A DNA stretch of 10,323 nt from the NCBI GenBank assembly GCA_910579305.1, contig CAJTTA010000053.1, positions 1 through 10,323 of the forward strand. Reading direction: 5' to 3'. The notes under the pieces are model-generated. The model was not told the origin of the DNA. It saw only the letters and a list, made by a program, of their open reading frames with translations, and did not search any database. Source of the DNA: an uncultured Muribaculaceae bacterium (GTDB taxonomy: Bacteria; Bacteroidota; Bacteroidia; Bacteroidales; Muribaculaceae). Below, one piece after another: positions 1 to 5,941 of the stretch. How positions within the stretch are numbered: the stretch's first letter is position 1; each line of letters opens with the position of its first letter. Both the position numbers and the translations under genes were made by a program.

Positions 1-27
1 CGATATATTAACTTAACTTTCAACTAC

Positions 28-46
28 TTCGGTAATTTTTACCGAA
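28..46. repeat. Short palindrome upstream of the phosphatase operon
   Basis: A perfect 8-bp inverted repeat (TTCGGTAA, loop TTT, TTACCGAA) lies about 60 bp upstream of the -7 box of the first operon. It could be the end of an upstream transcript or a regulator site. Neither side has a clear T-run, so terminator function is not supported. Confidence 0.4.
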
Positions 47-88
47 TCATTGTATATATAGTTCACCCAAAAACCTTGCTAACATATA

Positions 89-117
89 GGAAATTTGCCG
101 GAAATTTGCTAACTTTG
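89..117 (+). promoter_or_regulatory. Promoter region of the phosphatase-kinase operon, with an 11-bp-spaced direct repeat
   Basis: TAACTTTG at 110-117 matches the Bacteroidetes -7 consensus TAnnTTTG and ends 38 bp before the ATG at 156. No good -33 TTG lies 19-21 bp upstream; the nearest triplets are ATA, TAG and AGG. Instead, the 10-mer GGAAATTTGC occurs twice (89-98 and 100-109), one helical turn apart, and the second copy abuts the -7 box. The repeat could bind an activator that compensates for the weak -33, but that is inference. Confidence 0.6.
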
Positions 118-155
118 CGACACAAATATCAACTTAAACCTCTAACTAAAGACTC

Positions 156-1541
156 ATGAAATTCCAGATCAATACACGCACAATATGGGAAGTGGGACAG
201 CGCACTGACAAGTCCGGCATGCCGCATCAGGAGGACAGTCTGTACCCCCAAAGCGGCAGGGACAACGCTCAAGAGCGCCTCTTCCTCATATGCGACGGCA
301 TGGGCGGGCATGCCGCCGGAGAGGTGGCAAGTGCCACCGTGTGTGAGGCCATGGCTAAATCCATCTCGGCAGCCGATGCCGAAGGAGCCTTCCCGGTACG
401 CACATTCACCAAGGCCCTCAACTCAGCTTTCGATGCGCTCGACCTCTTGGAATGCGATGAATTCCGAAAGCCGGGCACCACACTCGCAATGCTCAAGCTC
501 CATGCTGACGGGGCCATGATAGCCCACATAGGCGACAGCCGGGTGCTGCACATACGCCCGGGTGCCGATGCCGCTTCCACACGCCTGCTGCACATCACTT
601 CCGACCACTCTCTGGTAAACGATCTGGTCAAGGCCGGAGAACTCACCCCCGAGGAGGCCCGGCGCTCATCACAGCGCAACATCATCACCCGCGCCATGCA
701 GCCCCGCCTCTCCCCCCGTCCCGAGGCCGATCTCTACAATACGAGCGACATTCGCACAGGCGATTATTTCTATATCTGTTCCGACGGGATGCTCGAGGAG
801 ATGGATAATGACTCGATCCGCGAGATATTCTCCCGCGAAGGTGGCGATATCGACAAAAAGCGCGAGATTCTCACCCGTGCCACTGAGCGCAACCATGATA
901 ACCACACGGCTATACTCGTGGAAATAACCGATGTGGAGCAGGGACAGGTGCTCTCGCGCTCTGTGACCGGCCTGGTCACGCCCGAGGTGGAGCGCATGGC
1001 CCGTAAAGCCGCGGCTCAGTCTCCCGAACTGGCCGAGAAACCGGAAGTGATCTCTGCTCCCGGAGAGAATTCCCATAAATCGGGAGCCGCCTCCCGCAAA
1101 GGTGGAGGAGGCAATATATGGGCCTGGGTGATAATTGTGGCCATTGTGGCTGCGGCAGCCGTGTATATCTTCACGATCATGAACAATAGAAGCGCAAACA
1201 GGTCAGCCGCAACTGCTGACAGTGCCGCACAGCATGACAACACCGAGATCACGGCAAATCCCTCCGGGAATATCCTGCCGGAAGCCGATGCGCAGCCTGA
1301 GCCCCCACGGGAGAAGCGTCAGGCCACCAGTGTAAAGAAGAAGGAATCGTCACCCTCCGGATCCACCACCCGAGAGCCCCGTAAGGGAAAGCAGGAAAAA
1401 GCTGAAAGCCCGGACGAGACAGAGGAACGTAGAGTGATACGCGAACCCTCTCCCAATAAGAACATCAACAACAATAAGGATGACAAGTCCGCTCCTTCGA
1501 ATGCGCCTGAGGGCAAGGACTCAAAATCACTTTTCATCTGA
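156..1541 (+). CDS. Membrane-anchored PP2C-family Ser/Thr protein phosphatase
   Basis: This 461-residue protein should dephosphorylate Ser/Thr residues using two or more divalent metal ions. The PP2C domain covers about residues 5-258. Its metal-ligand motifs are present in order: HQED (D27), DGMGGH at 47-52 (D47), GTT at 107-109, GDSR at 126-129 (D127), CSDGM with D210, and DN at 248-249. The usual NQD or NED near the first aspartate is HQED here. A single hydrophobic segment at about 321-341 follows a Gly-rich stretch, and the remaining 120 residues are polar, charged and of low complexity (Lys/Glu/Pro/Asn-rich). The catalytic domain should therefore be cytoplasmic and the tail extracytoplasmic. 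It is the first gene of the operon, 27 bp before the kinase, and the two probably act on the same substrates. The start at 156 fits both the promoter spacing and the beginning of the PP2C fold. Confidence 0.93.
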   Translation: MKFQINTRTIWEVGQRTDKSGMPHQEDSLYPQSGRDNAQERLFLICDGMGGHAAGEVASATVCEAMAKSISAADAEGAFPVRTFTKALNSAFDALDLLECDEFRKPGTTLAMLKLHADGAMIAHIGDSRVLHIRPGADAASTRLLHITSDHSLVNDLVKAGELTPEEARRSSQRNIITRAMQPRLSPRPEADLYNTSDIRTGDYFYICSDGMLEEMDNDSIREIFSREGGDIDKKREILTRATERNHDNHTAILVEITDVEQGQVLSRSVTGLVTPEVERMARKAAAQSPELAEKPEVISAPGENSHKSGAASRKGGGGNIWAWVIIVAIVAAAAVYIFTIMNNRSANRSAATADSAAQHDNTEITANPSGNILPEADAQPEPPREKRQATSVKKKESSPSGSTTREPRKGKQEKAESPDETEERRVIREPSPNKNINNNKDDKSAPSNAPEGKDSKSLFI

Positions 1542-1568
1542 TCATAACAGCATCATACACCCACACTT

Positions 1569-3236
1569 ATGTCAACCTGCAAATTAGCCATCGGAACAAC
1601 CCTGCTCTCAGGAAAATATCGTATCGAGTCAATATTGGGCCAGGGCGGATTCGGCATCACATATCTCGCCTCTCACACTATACTTGACCGGAAAGTGGCC
1701 ATAAAGGAATTTTTCCCGAAGGAATATTGCGACCGCGATGACCAGACCTCCCACATCACCATGGGCACCAAGAACAACACTGAGATTGTGGATCAGCTGC
1801 GCAATAAGTTCATCAAGGAAGCCAAGAATATCTCCAAGCTCGACCATCCCAATATTATCAAGATTCAGGATGTATTTGAGGAGAACAATACGGCCTACTA
1901 TGTGATGGAATACATCGACGGGGAGTCGCTTGAGGAAATCGTAAGCAAGCAAGGCCCGCTATCCGGGAAGACGGCTTTCCGATACATGGAGCAGATAGCA
2001 TCGGCCCTCAACTATATGCACACCTCCAGGCATCTGCTGCATCTTGATGTGAAGCCGGCCAATATCATGGTGCGCAATGAGGATTCCTGTCCGATACTCA
2101 TCGACTTCGGCCTCTCCAAGGCATATTCCGATTCGGGTGGCCAGACCTCTACCACTCCTCACGGCATGAGTCCCGGATATTCTCCTATGGAGCAATATAA
2201 CCTTGATGGAGTGAGTGAATTCACGCCTCAGACCGACATTTATTCTCTCGGCGCCACTTTCTATAAGCTTATAGCCGGCGAGGCCCCTGCTCCGGCTCCC
2301 AAGCGGGTTGAGAACCAGGCGCTAAGCTTCCCCCCATCGCTCAATCAGACTCTGTGTGACCTTATCACTCATTGCATGCAAATGGTGAAGCGCAAGCGTC
2401 CGGCCGACATGGGCACCGTGCTCGACATCATGGCGAATTGCCGCACGGAAGATGAAGTGATTCCGGTACAGGTCACGCCCGATGAAGTTCCGGCAGGAAG
2501 GCGCACCAAGGTGATAGGCAAAGGTGGCGGCAACTTCCATGACGGAGTGCCGGCCGCACCACGCAAAGGCATGCCTTCGGCAGTGAAATATGTCTTGCTG
2601 GCGCTGGGTGTGGCTCTGGCAGCAGGAGTAATAAGCTATTTCGCCCTGAGTGGGAAAAAGAGCGACTCAGTAGATACTGCGCCCATCATGGACAGCGAGA
2701 TTGCCATAGTGAATGAAGAGGTGCCGTCTGACTCAATTTCCCATGCAGACGCCGGCCTCGCAGTTGAAACCCCGGCCCCCGATGATAATGCCGGCAAACC
2801 GGCCGCAGAGCCCAAGAAGCAAGAGGCCGATGCGAAAAAGGCAATGACGCCTGCCCCGCAGCCAAAAAAAGCGAAAAAAGATGATGCCGGCACCCGTCAG
2901 GGCGCACAGGCCGCCACAACCAATGCCCCTGCAACATCCGGCGCAGCCGCCGTGAAAATAGCGGCGCAGTCAGTCTCGGCAGCCAACATGGAATCCGGCA
3001 TGCGCGTAACCGGCGCTTCGATCTCAGGCAATGCTCTGGTCTTCCATGTCTCGTGCAATACAAGCGTCTATGATGCCGAAGACTGCCGTGCCTCCAACCC
3101 TATCTTCCGCCAGGCCATAAAAGCCTACATGAACTCCTCTTCCACCGCAGCGGCAGCAGCCAAAGTCGCCATGCAGCAGGGAATGCACGTGAGATTCGCC
3201 TTCTCCGGAGCCAACAGCTTCACTATTAACTATTGA
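1569..3236 (+). CDS. Transmembrane Hanks-type Ser/Thr protein kinase
   Basis: This 555-residue protein is a eukaryotic-like kinase that transfers ATP phosphate to Ser/Thr. The kinase domain spans about 17-290: Gly-rich loop GQGGFG (24-29), VAIK with catalytic K46, helix-C glutamate E84, catalytic loop HLDVKPAN (158-165, D160 and N165), DFG (179-181), and an APE-like SPME (205-208). HLD replaces HRD, so it is a non-RD kinase. T193, T195 and T196 in the activation segment are candidate phosphosites. One membrane segment (about 340-359) is followed by a Lys/Ala/Pro-rich linker (about 365-460) and a compact C-terminal module (about 470-555) containing C496 and C506, which could form a disulfide outside the cytoplasm. 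There are no PASTA repeats; I do not recognise the C-terminal module. Gene order suggests co-expression with the PP2C phosphatase upstream and the exported protein downstream. Confidence 0.95.
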   Translation: MSTCKLAIGTTLLSGKYRIESILGQGGFGITYLASHTILDRKVAIKEFFPKEYCDRDDQTSHITMGTKNNTEIVDQLRNKFIKEAKNISKLDHPNIIKIQDVFEENNTAYYVMEYIDGESLEEIVSKQGPLSGKTAFRYMEQIASALNYMHTSRHLLHLDVKPANIMVRNEDSCPILIDFGLSKAYSDSGGQTSTTPHGMSPGYSPMEQYNLDGVSEFTPQTDIYSLGATFYKLIAGEAPAPAPKRVENQALSFPPSLNQTLCDLITHCMQMVKRKRPADMGTVLDIMANCRTEDEVIPVQVTPDEVPAGRRTKVIGKGGGNFHDGVPAAPRKGMPSAVKYVLLALGVALAAGVISYFALSGKKSDSVDTAPIMDSEIAIVNEEVPSDSISHADAGLAVETPAPDDNAGKPAAEPKKQEADAKKAMTPAPQPKKAKKDDAGTRQGAQAATTNAPATSGAAAVKIAAQSVSAANMESGMRVTGASISGNALVFHVSCNTSVYDAEDCRASNPIFRQAIKAYMNSSSTAAAAAKVAMQQGMHVRFAFSGANSFTINY

Positions 3237-3268
3237 CCGACACATTTATCTAACAAAATCTTACTTAT

Positions 3269-3739
3269 ATGAAAAAGGTTCTTATTATCCTTGTAACAAT
3301 CATGGCATGCGCAGGCTTCAGCGCACGCGCTGATAAAAGCGCACTTGAACAGTCTTTCACCAATGAAGTAAAGAAATTCCTTGTCTCCGAAGGTTACGCT
3401 CCCACCATTGATGAGGATGGAGATGTGAAATTCAAGTATGAAGGAGACACTTTCTTCGTAATTGTAGCCACCTATGGCGACGGATATTATGTGAAAGTAG
3501 TAGGATTCATGGATGCCTCCGACGCAGGCCGGCGTGGTGTGCTTGAGGCCTGCAATGAGACGGAACGCAGTCTGCGCTACGTACGCTGCTACCTCAACAA
3601 TCAGAACGACATCGTATACGAATGCGCAGGTTTCTTTGCCAATCTCTATCAGTTCAAGCTCATGTTCCCCGACTTCATGTCAGTCCTGAAATCATCCGAC
3701 AAGAAGCTGAAAGAAGTATACAACGAATTCGACAACTGA
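3269..3739 (+). CDS. Small exported protein, YbjN-like
   Basis: This 156-residue protein has an N-terminal signal peptide (MKK, then a hydrophobic core, likely signal peptidase I cleavage after ARA near residue 21). A cysteine at position 14 follows IMA, which is a poor lipobox, so a lipoprotein is less likely. The mature part begins with a predicted helix and then alternating strands, with the pattern FKYEGDTFFVIV followed by YYVKVVGF, and ends in helices. That layout resembles the YbjN / type III secretion chaperone-like fold common in exported Bacteroidetes proteins; the assignment rests on pattern only. Its start lies 32 bp after the kinase stop, with no promoter-like site between, so it is probably the last gene of the operon. 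A role as periplasmic partner of the kinase's outer domain is inference. Confidence 0.7.
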   Translation: MKKVLIILVTIMACAGFSARADKSALEQSFTNEVKKFLVSEGYAPTIDEDGDVKFKYEGDTFFVIVATYGDGYYVKVVGFMDASDAGRRGVLEACNETERSLRYVRCYLNNQNDIVYECAGFFANLYQFKLMFPDFMSVLKSSDKKLKEVYNEFDN

Positions 3740-3764
3740 TCTTTCCTCCTTCCGGCAAAATGAG

Positions 3765-3803
3765 TCAAGGGGCCAACCCGCATACGGCGGAATGGCCCCT
3801 TGA
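3765..3803. terminator. Inverted repeat after the kinase operon
   Basis: Perfect 11-bp arms (TCAAGGGGCCA at 3765-3775, TGGCCCCTTGA at 3793-3803) enclose a 17-nt loop with a further CCG/CGG pairing (3778-3780 with 3785-3787). It lies 25 bp after the last stop codon of the plus-strand operon. The plus-strand side lacks a T-run (GCGTGAATTATAA). The minus-strand side has CTCATTTTG, only weakly T-rich. It probably ends plus-strand transcription and may also end the proposed small minus-strand transcript. Confidence 0.55.
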
Positions 3804-3821
3804 GCGTGAATTATAATGCAA

Positions 3822-3911
3822 CTAAACCTTTCTCTTATTCCATTCATCGCAGGAGGGAAGCATCATGGCCGCTTCCCTCCTGACAATGAACATATAGAAT
3901 TTTCCAATCAT
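3822..3911 (-). CDS. Possible 29-residue small ORF, overlapping the preceding one by ATGA
   Basis: Reading leftward, an ATG at 3911-3909 overlaps the TGA of the 16-codon ORF (ATGA junction). It encodes 29 residues beginning MIGKFYMFIVRRE and ending with TAG at 3824-3822. The ATGA overlap is typical of translationally coupled genes. Against it, the ORF contains the whole 12-bp inverted repeat at 3850-3882, which suggests an RNA-structural role, and ORFs this short occur by chance. I do not recognise the peptide. Confidence 0.18.
   Translation of the reverse strand: MIGKFYMFIVRREAAMMLPSCDEWNKRKV
3850..3882. repeat. Perfect 12-bp inverted repeat
   Basis: CAGGAGGGAAGC (3850-3861) and GCTTCCCTCCTG (3871-3882) are exact reverse complements with a 9-nt loop, giving a very stable stem on either strand. 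No T-run follows on either side. It may be a second terminator hairpin for the kinase operon, or a structural element of a small RNA read from the minus-strand promoter at 3996-4026. Confidence 0.55.
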
Positions 3912-3958
3912 TCCGCAAATCCCACTCCTTTCATCAGAATTAATAACAAAGGAATCAT
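3908..3958 (-). CDS. Possible 16-residue hydrophobic small ORF
   Basis: An ATG at 3958-3956 opens a 16-codon frame (MIPLLLILMKGVGFAE) ending in TGA at 3910-3908. It is preceded by the purine-rich AAAGAAGA and lies 37 bp downstream of a minus-strand TAACTTTG box. The equivalent distances are 38 bp for the phosphatase gene and 39 bp for the efflux gene in this window. The peptide is mostly aliphatic and could sit in the membrane, as leader peptides and small toxins do. The evidence is promoter geometry and position only, so chance remains possible. Confidence 0.25.
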   Translation of the reverse strand: MIPLLLILMKGVGFAE

Positions 3959-3995
3959 TCTTCTTTAATTATGGCTCGTATCTGGATTCCGAGTG

Positions 3996-4026
3996 CAAAG
4001 TTAGCCCATAAATCAGCTCCCTGCAA
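3996..4026 (-). promoter_or_regulatory. Bacteroidetes-type promoter with no annotated gene downstream
   Basis: On the minus strand, TTG (4026-4024) is followed after exactly 20 bp by TAACTTTG (4003-3996), matching the -33/-7 pattern of Bacteroidetes primary-sigma promoters. The same 20-bp spacing occurs at the efflux gene promoter (5855-5885). It lies about 67 bp past the terminator stem of the Cys-rich gene, so it would start a new transcript near 3990 running left into the structured region. It could be a functional small-RNA or small-ORF promoter, or the remnant of a lost gene. Confidence 0.5.
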
Positions 4027-4092
4027 TACCTATAAAGCAGTAAAATACACAACTGCAATATCTTCCCTCCTACCTTGAAACAATGATATAAT

Positions 4093-4123
4093 AAAGCGGC
4101 ACCGGAACAACCGATGCCGCTTT
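4093..4123 (-). terminator. Intrinsic terminator of the efflux / Cys-rich operon
   Basis: Two 13-nt arms (4093-4105 and 4111-4123) pair fully apart from one U-G wobble on the minus-strand RNA, around a 5-nt loop. The RNA continues with UUUAUUAUAU past the stem. The structure begins about 20 nt after the stop of the Cys-rich gene, the standard position for a Rho-independent terminator. Confidence 0.8.
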
Positions 4124-4142
4124 CTATCAATAACATGTATTT

Positions 4143-4577
4143 TCACTTCTTGCAGCAGCCTCCGGCCGTAGCGCAGTCCTTGCACTCCTTGCATCCGGCA
4201 GCGCAGTCCTTGCACTCCTTGCATCCGGCAGCGCAGTCCTTGCACTCCTTGCATCCGGCAGCGCAGTCCTTGCACGCGGCCTTGCAGCTCTGCGCCTGCG
4301 CGCAGCAAGCTCCGGCACATCCTTTGCACTCCTTGCATCCGGCAGCACATCCTTTGCACTCCTTGCACCCGGCCTCACAACCTTTGCACGCGGCCTTGCA
4401 GCTCTGTGCCTGCGGGCAAGATGCGGCTTCAGCACACGCTTTGTGCTGCTTCAGGCAGTGTCCGCTTTGAGTGCATTCGGCTATTTTGGGGCTTTGGGCA
4501 GTCTGCACGGCCTTCACGGTAAAGGCGATAGTTAAAATGATTGCCACGGAGAGGCAGATCTTAATCAGTTTTTTCAT
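4143..4577 (-). CDS. Exported cysteine-rich decapeptide-repeat protein
   Basis: This 144-residue protein starts with a typical signal peptide (MKKLIKI, hydrophobic core to about residue 20, cleavage probably after VKA at 23). The mature part has 29 cysteines, 25 of them between residues 60 and 142. Most lie in a decapeptide unit of the form CKDCAAGCKE, giving Cys spacing 3-4-3. A larger 38-residue duplication is visible: QAQSCKAACK recurs at 56-65 and 94-103. The C-terminus ends CCKK. Such Cys density suggests soft-metal (Cu, Zn, Cd) binding, as in metallothioneins or exported copper-storage proteins, or a disulfide-rich structure; I cannot assign a named family. It is the second gene of an operon, 35 bp after an outer-membrane efflux gene, and is closed by a good terminator, which strengthens the metal-handling idea. 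The open frames on the other strand here are by-products of the repeat. Confidence 0.8.
   Translation of the reverse strand: MKKLIKICLSVAIILTIAFTVKAVQTAQSPKIAECTQSGHCLKQHKACAEAASCPQAQSCKAACKGCEAGCKECKGCAAGCKECKGCAGACCAQAQSCKAACKDCAAGCKECKDCAAGCKECKDCAAGCKECKDCATAGGCCKK
4171..4374. repeat. 30-bp tandem repeats inside the Cys-rich gene
   Basis: Three identical, contiguous 30-bp copies occupy 4171-4200, 4201-4230 and 4231-4260, with a 15-bp partial copy at 4261-4275. Two diverged copies follow at 4315-4344 and 4345-4374. Each unit is ten codons, so copy-number changes keep the frame. The identical copies at the C-terminal end of the protein imply recent expansion or continuing homogenisation. 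Confidence 0.95.
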
Positions 4578-4612
4578 GATTCAAAAGTATTATATTGATT
4601 AAATGATAGATA

Positions 4613-5815
4613 TCAGAGAGTTTCGGCATAAAGCTCTGCACGCGCCAGGAGATAATCGCGGCGAGTCTCCAGGAATTTTATTGCATGGGCATAAAAATCC
4701 TCCTTTTCTGTCATGTATTCCAGCACAGTTATCTTGCCGCTGTCAAGTGCCTTCTTGAGATACACTTCATTGGATGCCGCTATATGCGCATAGAGATCCT
4801 GCATGTCGGAGTAGGCTTTTTCAAGCCTACGGGCACGCTCATACTGAGTCTGCTTCATGAGGCGATACTGATCCTCGGCCGTCTGCAATTCAAGTTCCGA
4901 AGCCACCTGAATGGCCTTGGCCGCATTGACACGGCCCCGGTTGGCCCACAATGGCACCGACACCGACAGCGAAGGGCCATGATAATTGTTATCCTTCACC
5001 AGCTGGGCTGCATAGCCTATGGAGAAACCGGGCAGACCCTCCTTCTTGCGCAGATTCACGTCTTGCATGCTCTTGTCGAGCTGGGCGCGAAGCACCTGCA
5101 GCTCCGCGCTTCTTGACGATGACTCGGCAAGCCATGCTTCAAAGTCGGCAGGGAGAGAAGCCACAGGCCATTCCGAAGGGAGGACAAGTCCGCGGCCGCC
5201 ATTGAGAGCCTCTACCTCACGCCGGGCAGCCTCAAGATCTATGCGGGCCATGTCAAGCTCATTGGTGGCGGCAAAATACTCAAGCTCTATCTTATTATAT
5301 TCAAGGCGGCTTATGGTGTTGGAGGCAAGCAGATCACCGGCGGCCTTAAGCATGTCGGCTATGCGGGACTTACGTGTCTCCATTTCCCTTATGAGAGCCT
5401 GCTGAAACGCATAGCCTATAAGGGCTTTCTCGGCCTGAAGCAGAATCTCGGCACGCGAGACGGCATATGTGGCCCGTGTCACCCTGCCTTCTGCCTCGGC
5501 GGCGCGCTTCTTTGCCCCTGAGAGTGTGGCAAAATCAAATCCCTGGGAGATCTCGAGGTCGGTCTCATTAGGCACCTCGCGCGGAGCTCCGAAAAGATAG
5601 CTCACTCCCACTTCCGGATCAGGCAGGCCAAGACCTGTGAGCGCATCTCCGGCTGCTGCTTCCGAAGCAGCATGGCGGGCATGGAGCAATGGATTGTTGG
5701 ATTCTATTTCACGAAGTTGATCAGGATAAAGGCTCTGGGCGGCAGCCGTGAAAGCGCCACTCAGGAACATGGCTGCGAGCATCATGCCGGCCATAGGTGT
5801 CTTGGTCATGGTCAT
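4613..5815 (-). CDS. TolC/CusC-like outer-membrane efflux protein
   Basis: This 400-residue protein is a member of the outer membrane efflux protein (OEP) family, which forms trimeric channels carrying substrates from inner-membrane pumps across the outer membrane. A signal peptide (about 1-26, ending AAAQ) precedes two related halves rich in long amphipathic helices, for example about 100-200 and 300-395. Recognisable OEP features are the early proline-containing LGLPDPEVGVSY segment, the strand ISQGFDF followed by LSGAKKRAAEAE, and PGFSIGYAAQL then LSVSVPLW opening the second half. There is no lipobox cysteine. At 400 residues it is a little shorter than typical TolC/CusC proteins. The CzcC/CusC metal-efflux type is the closest match I see. 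No pump or periplasmic adaptor is adjacent, so it must pair with components elsewhere. The next gene encodes a Cys-rich exported protein, suggesting a metal-related role (inference). Confidence 0.88.
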   Translation of the reverse strand: MTMTKTPMAGMMLAAMFLSGAFTAAAQSLYPDQLREIESNNPLLHARHAASEAAAGDALTGLGLPDPEVGVSYLFGAPREVPNETDLEISQGFDFATLSGAKKRAAEAEGRVTRATYAVSRAEILLQAEKALIGYAFQQALIREMETRKSRIADMLKAAGDLLASNTISRLEYNKIELEYFAATNELDMARIDLEAARREVEALNGGRGLVLPSEWPVASLPADFEAWLAESSSRSAELQVLRAQLDKSMQDVNLRKKEGLPGFSIGYAAQLVKDNNYHGPSLSVSVPLWANRGRVNAAKAIQVASELELQTAEDQYRLMKQTQYERARRLEKAYSDMQDLYAHIAASNEVYLKKALDSGKITVLEYMTEKEDFYAHAIKFLETRRDYLLARAELYAETL

Positions 5816-5854
5816 TTAAACTGTTTAGAGTGTCGTTTACCCTTATTTTCGCGA

Positions 5855-5885
5855 CAAAGATAGTGATTTTTTCGTGCACGCACAA
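5855..5885 (-). promoter_or_regulatory. Promoter of the efflux / Cys-rich operon
   Basis: On the minus strand TTG (5885-5883) and TATCTTTG (5862-5855) are separated by 20 bp, a full match to the Bacteroidetes -33/-7 pattern. The -7 box ends 39 bp before the ATG at 5815. The -33 end lies directly beside the hairpin that follows the transporter gene (5887-5918), so one transcription unit ends where the next begins. Confidence 0.75.
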
Positions 5886-5886
5886 G

Positions 5887-5918
5887 CATGCCCTGCGGCT
5901 GTGCGGCAGCAGGGCATG
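5887..5918 (-). terminator. Stem-loop ending the oxalate cluster
   Basis: Perfect 10-bp arms (CATGCCCTGC at 5887-5896, GCAGGGCATG at 5909-5918) enclose a 12-nt loop, 23 bp past the stop of the AEC transporter gene. On the minus strand only CTTGTG follows, so the T-run is poor. On the plus strand five T residues follow (5919-5923), but no plus-strand gene precedes it. I interpret it as the 3' end of the oxalate transcript. Confidence 0.55.
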
Positions 5919-5941
5919 TTTTTAAGAAATTATAACCACCG

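Larger units (their letters stand above)
3740..4142. other. 403-bp structured intergenic region
   Basis: This stretch lies between the converging kinase operon (+) and efflux/Cys-rich operon (-). It has no conventional gene. It contains two perfect inverted repeats (3765-3803 and 3850-3882), a minus-strand promoter-like site (3996-4026), two tiny minus-strand ORFs (3908-3958 and 3822-3911), and the terminator of the Cys-rich gene (4093-4123). These are listed separately. A 50-codon plus-strand ORF (3816-3968) overlaps the small minus-strand ORFs and is less well supported. Confidence 0.8.

Noticed and set aside
1..20. Similarity of the window's first bases to the AT-rich sequence before frc (minus strand, about 10148-10162)
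   Set aside because: The match is about 15 AT-rich bases with an indel, easily due to chance.
2040..2065. HLD instead of HRD as a sign of a dead kinase
   Set aside because: The catalytic Asp, the VAIK Lys, the Asn and the DFG motif are all present; only the non-catalytic Arg is changed, which marks a non-RD kinase.
3816..3968. 50-residue plus-strand small ORF
   Set aside because: It begins shortly after the operon's hairpin, has no promoter-like site before it, and its composition shows no protein-like pattern. It competes with the minus-strand ORFs, which at least have promoter geometry.
4171..4374. 30-bp repeats as a CRISPR array
   Set aside because: The copies are directly contiguous with no spacers and lie in frame inside a gene.
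4114..4470. Several long open frames on both strands across the Cys-rich gene
   Set aside because: The 30-bp unit is a multiple of three and lacks stops in these frames, so open frames arise automatically. Only the minus-strand frame ending at 4143 has a signal peptide, a sensible start and a terminator.
4582..4589. TACTTTTG on the minus strand as a promoter for the Cys-rich gene
   Set aside because: It is only 4 nt from the ATG and has no TTG about 20 bp upstream; read-through from the efflux gene 35 bp away explains expression better.
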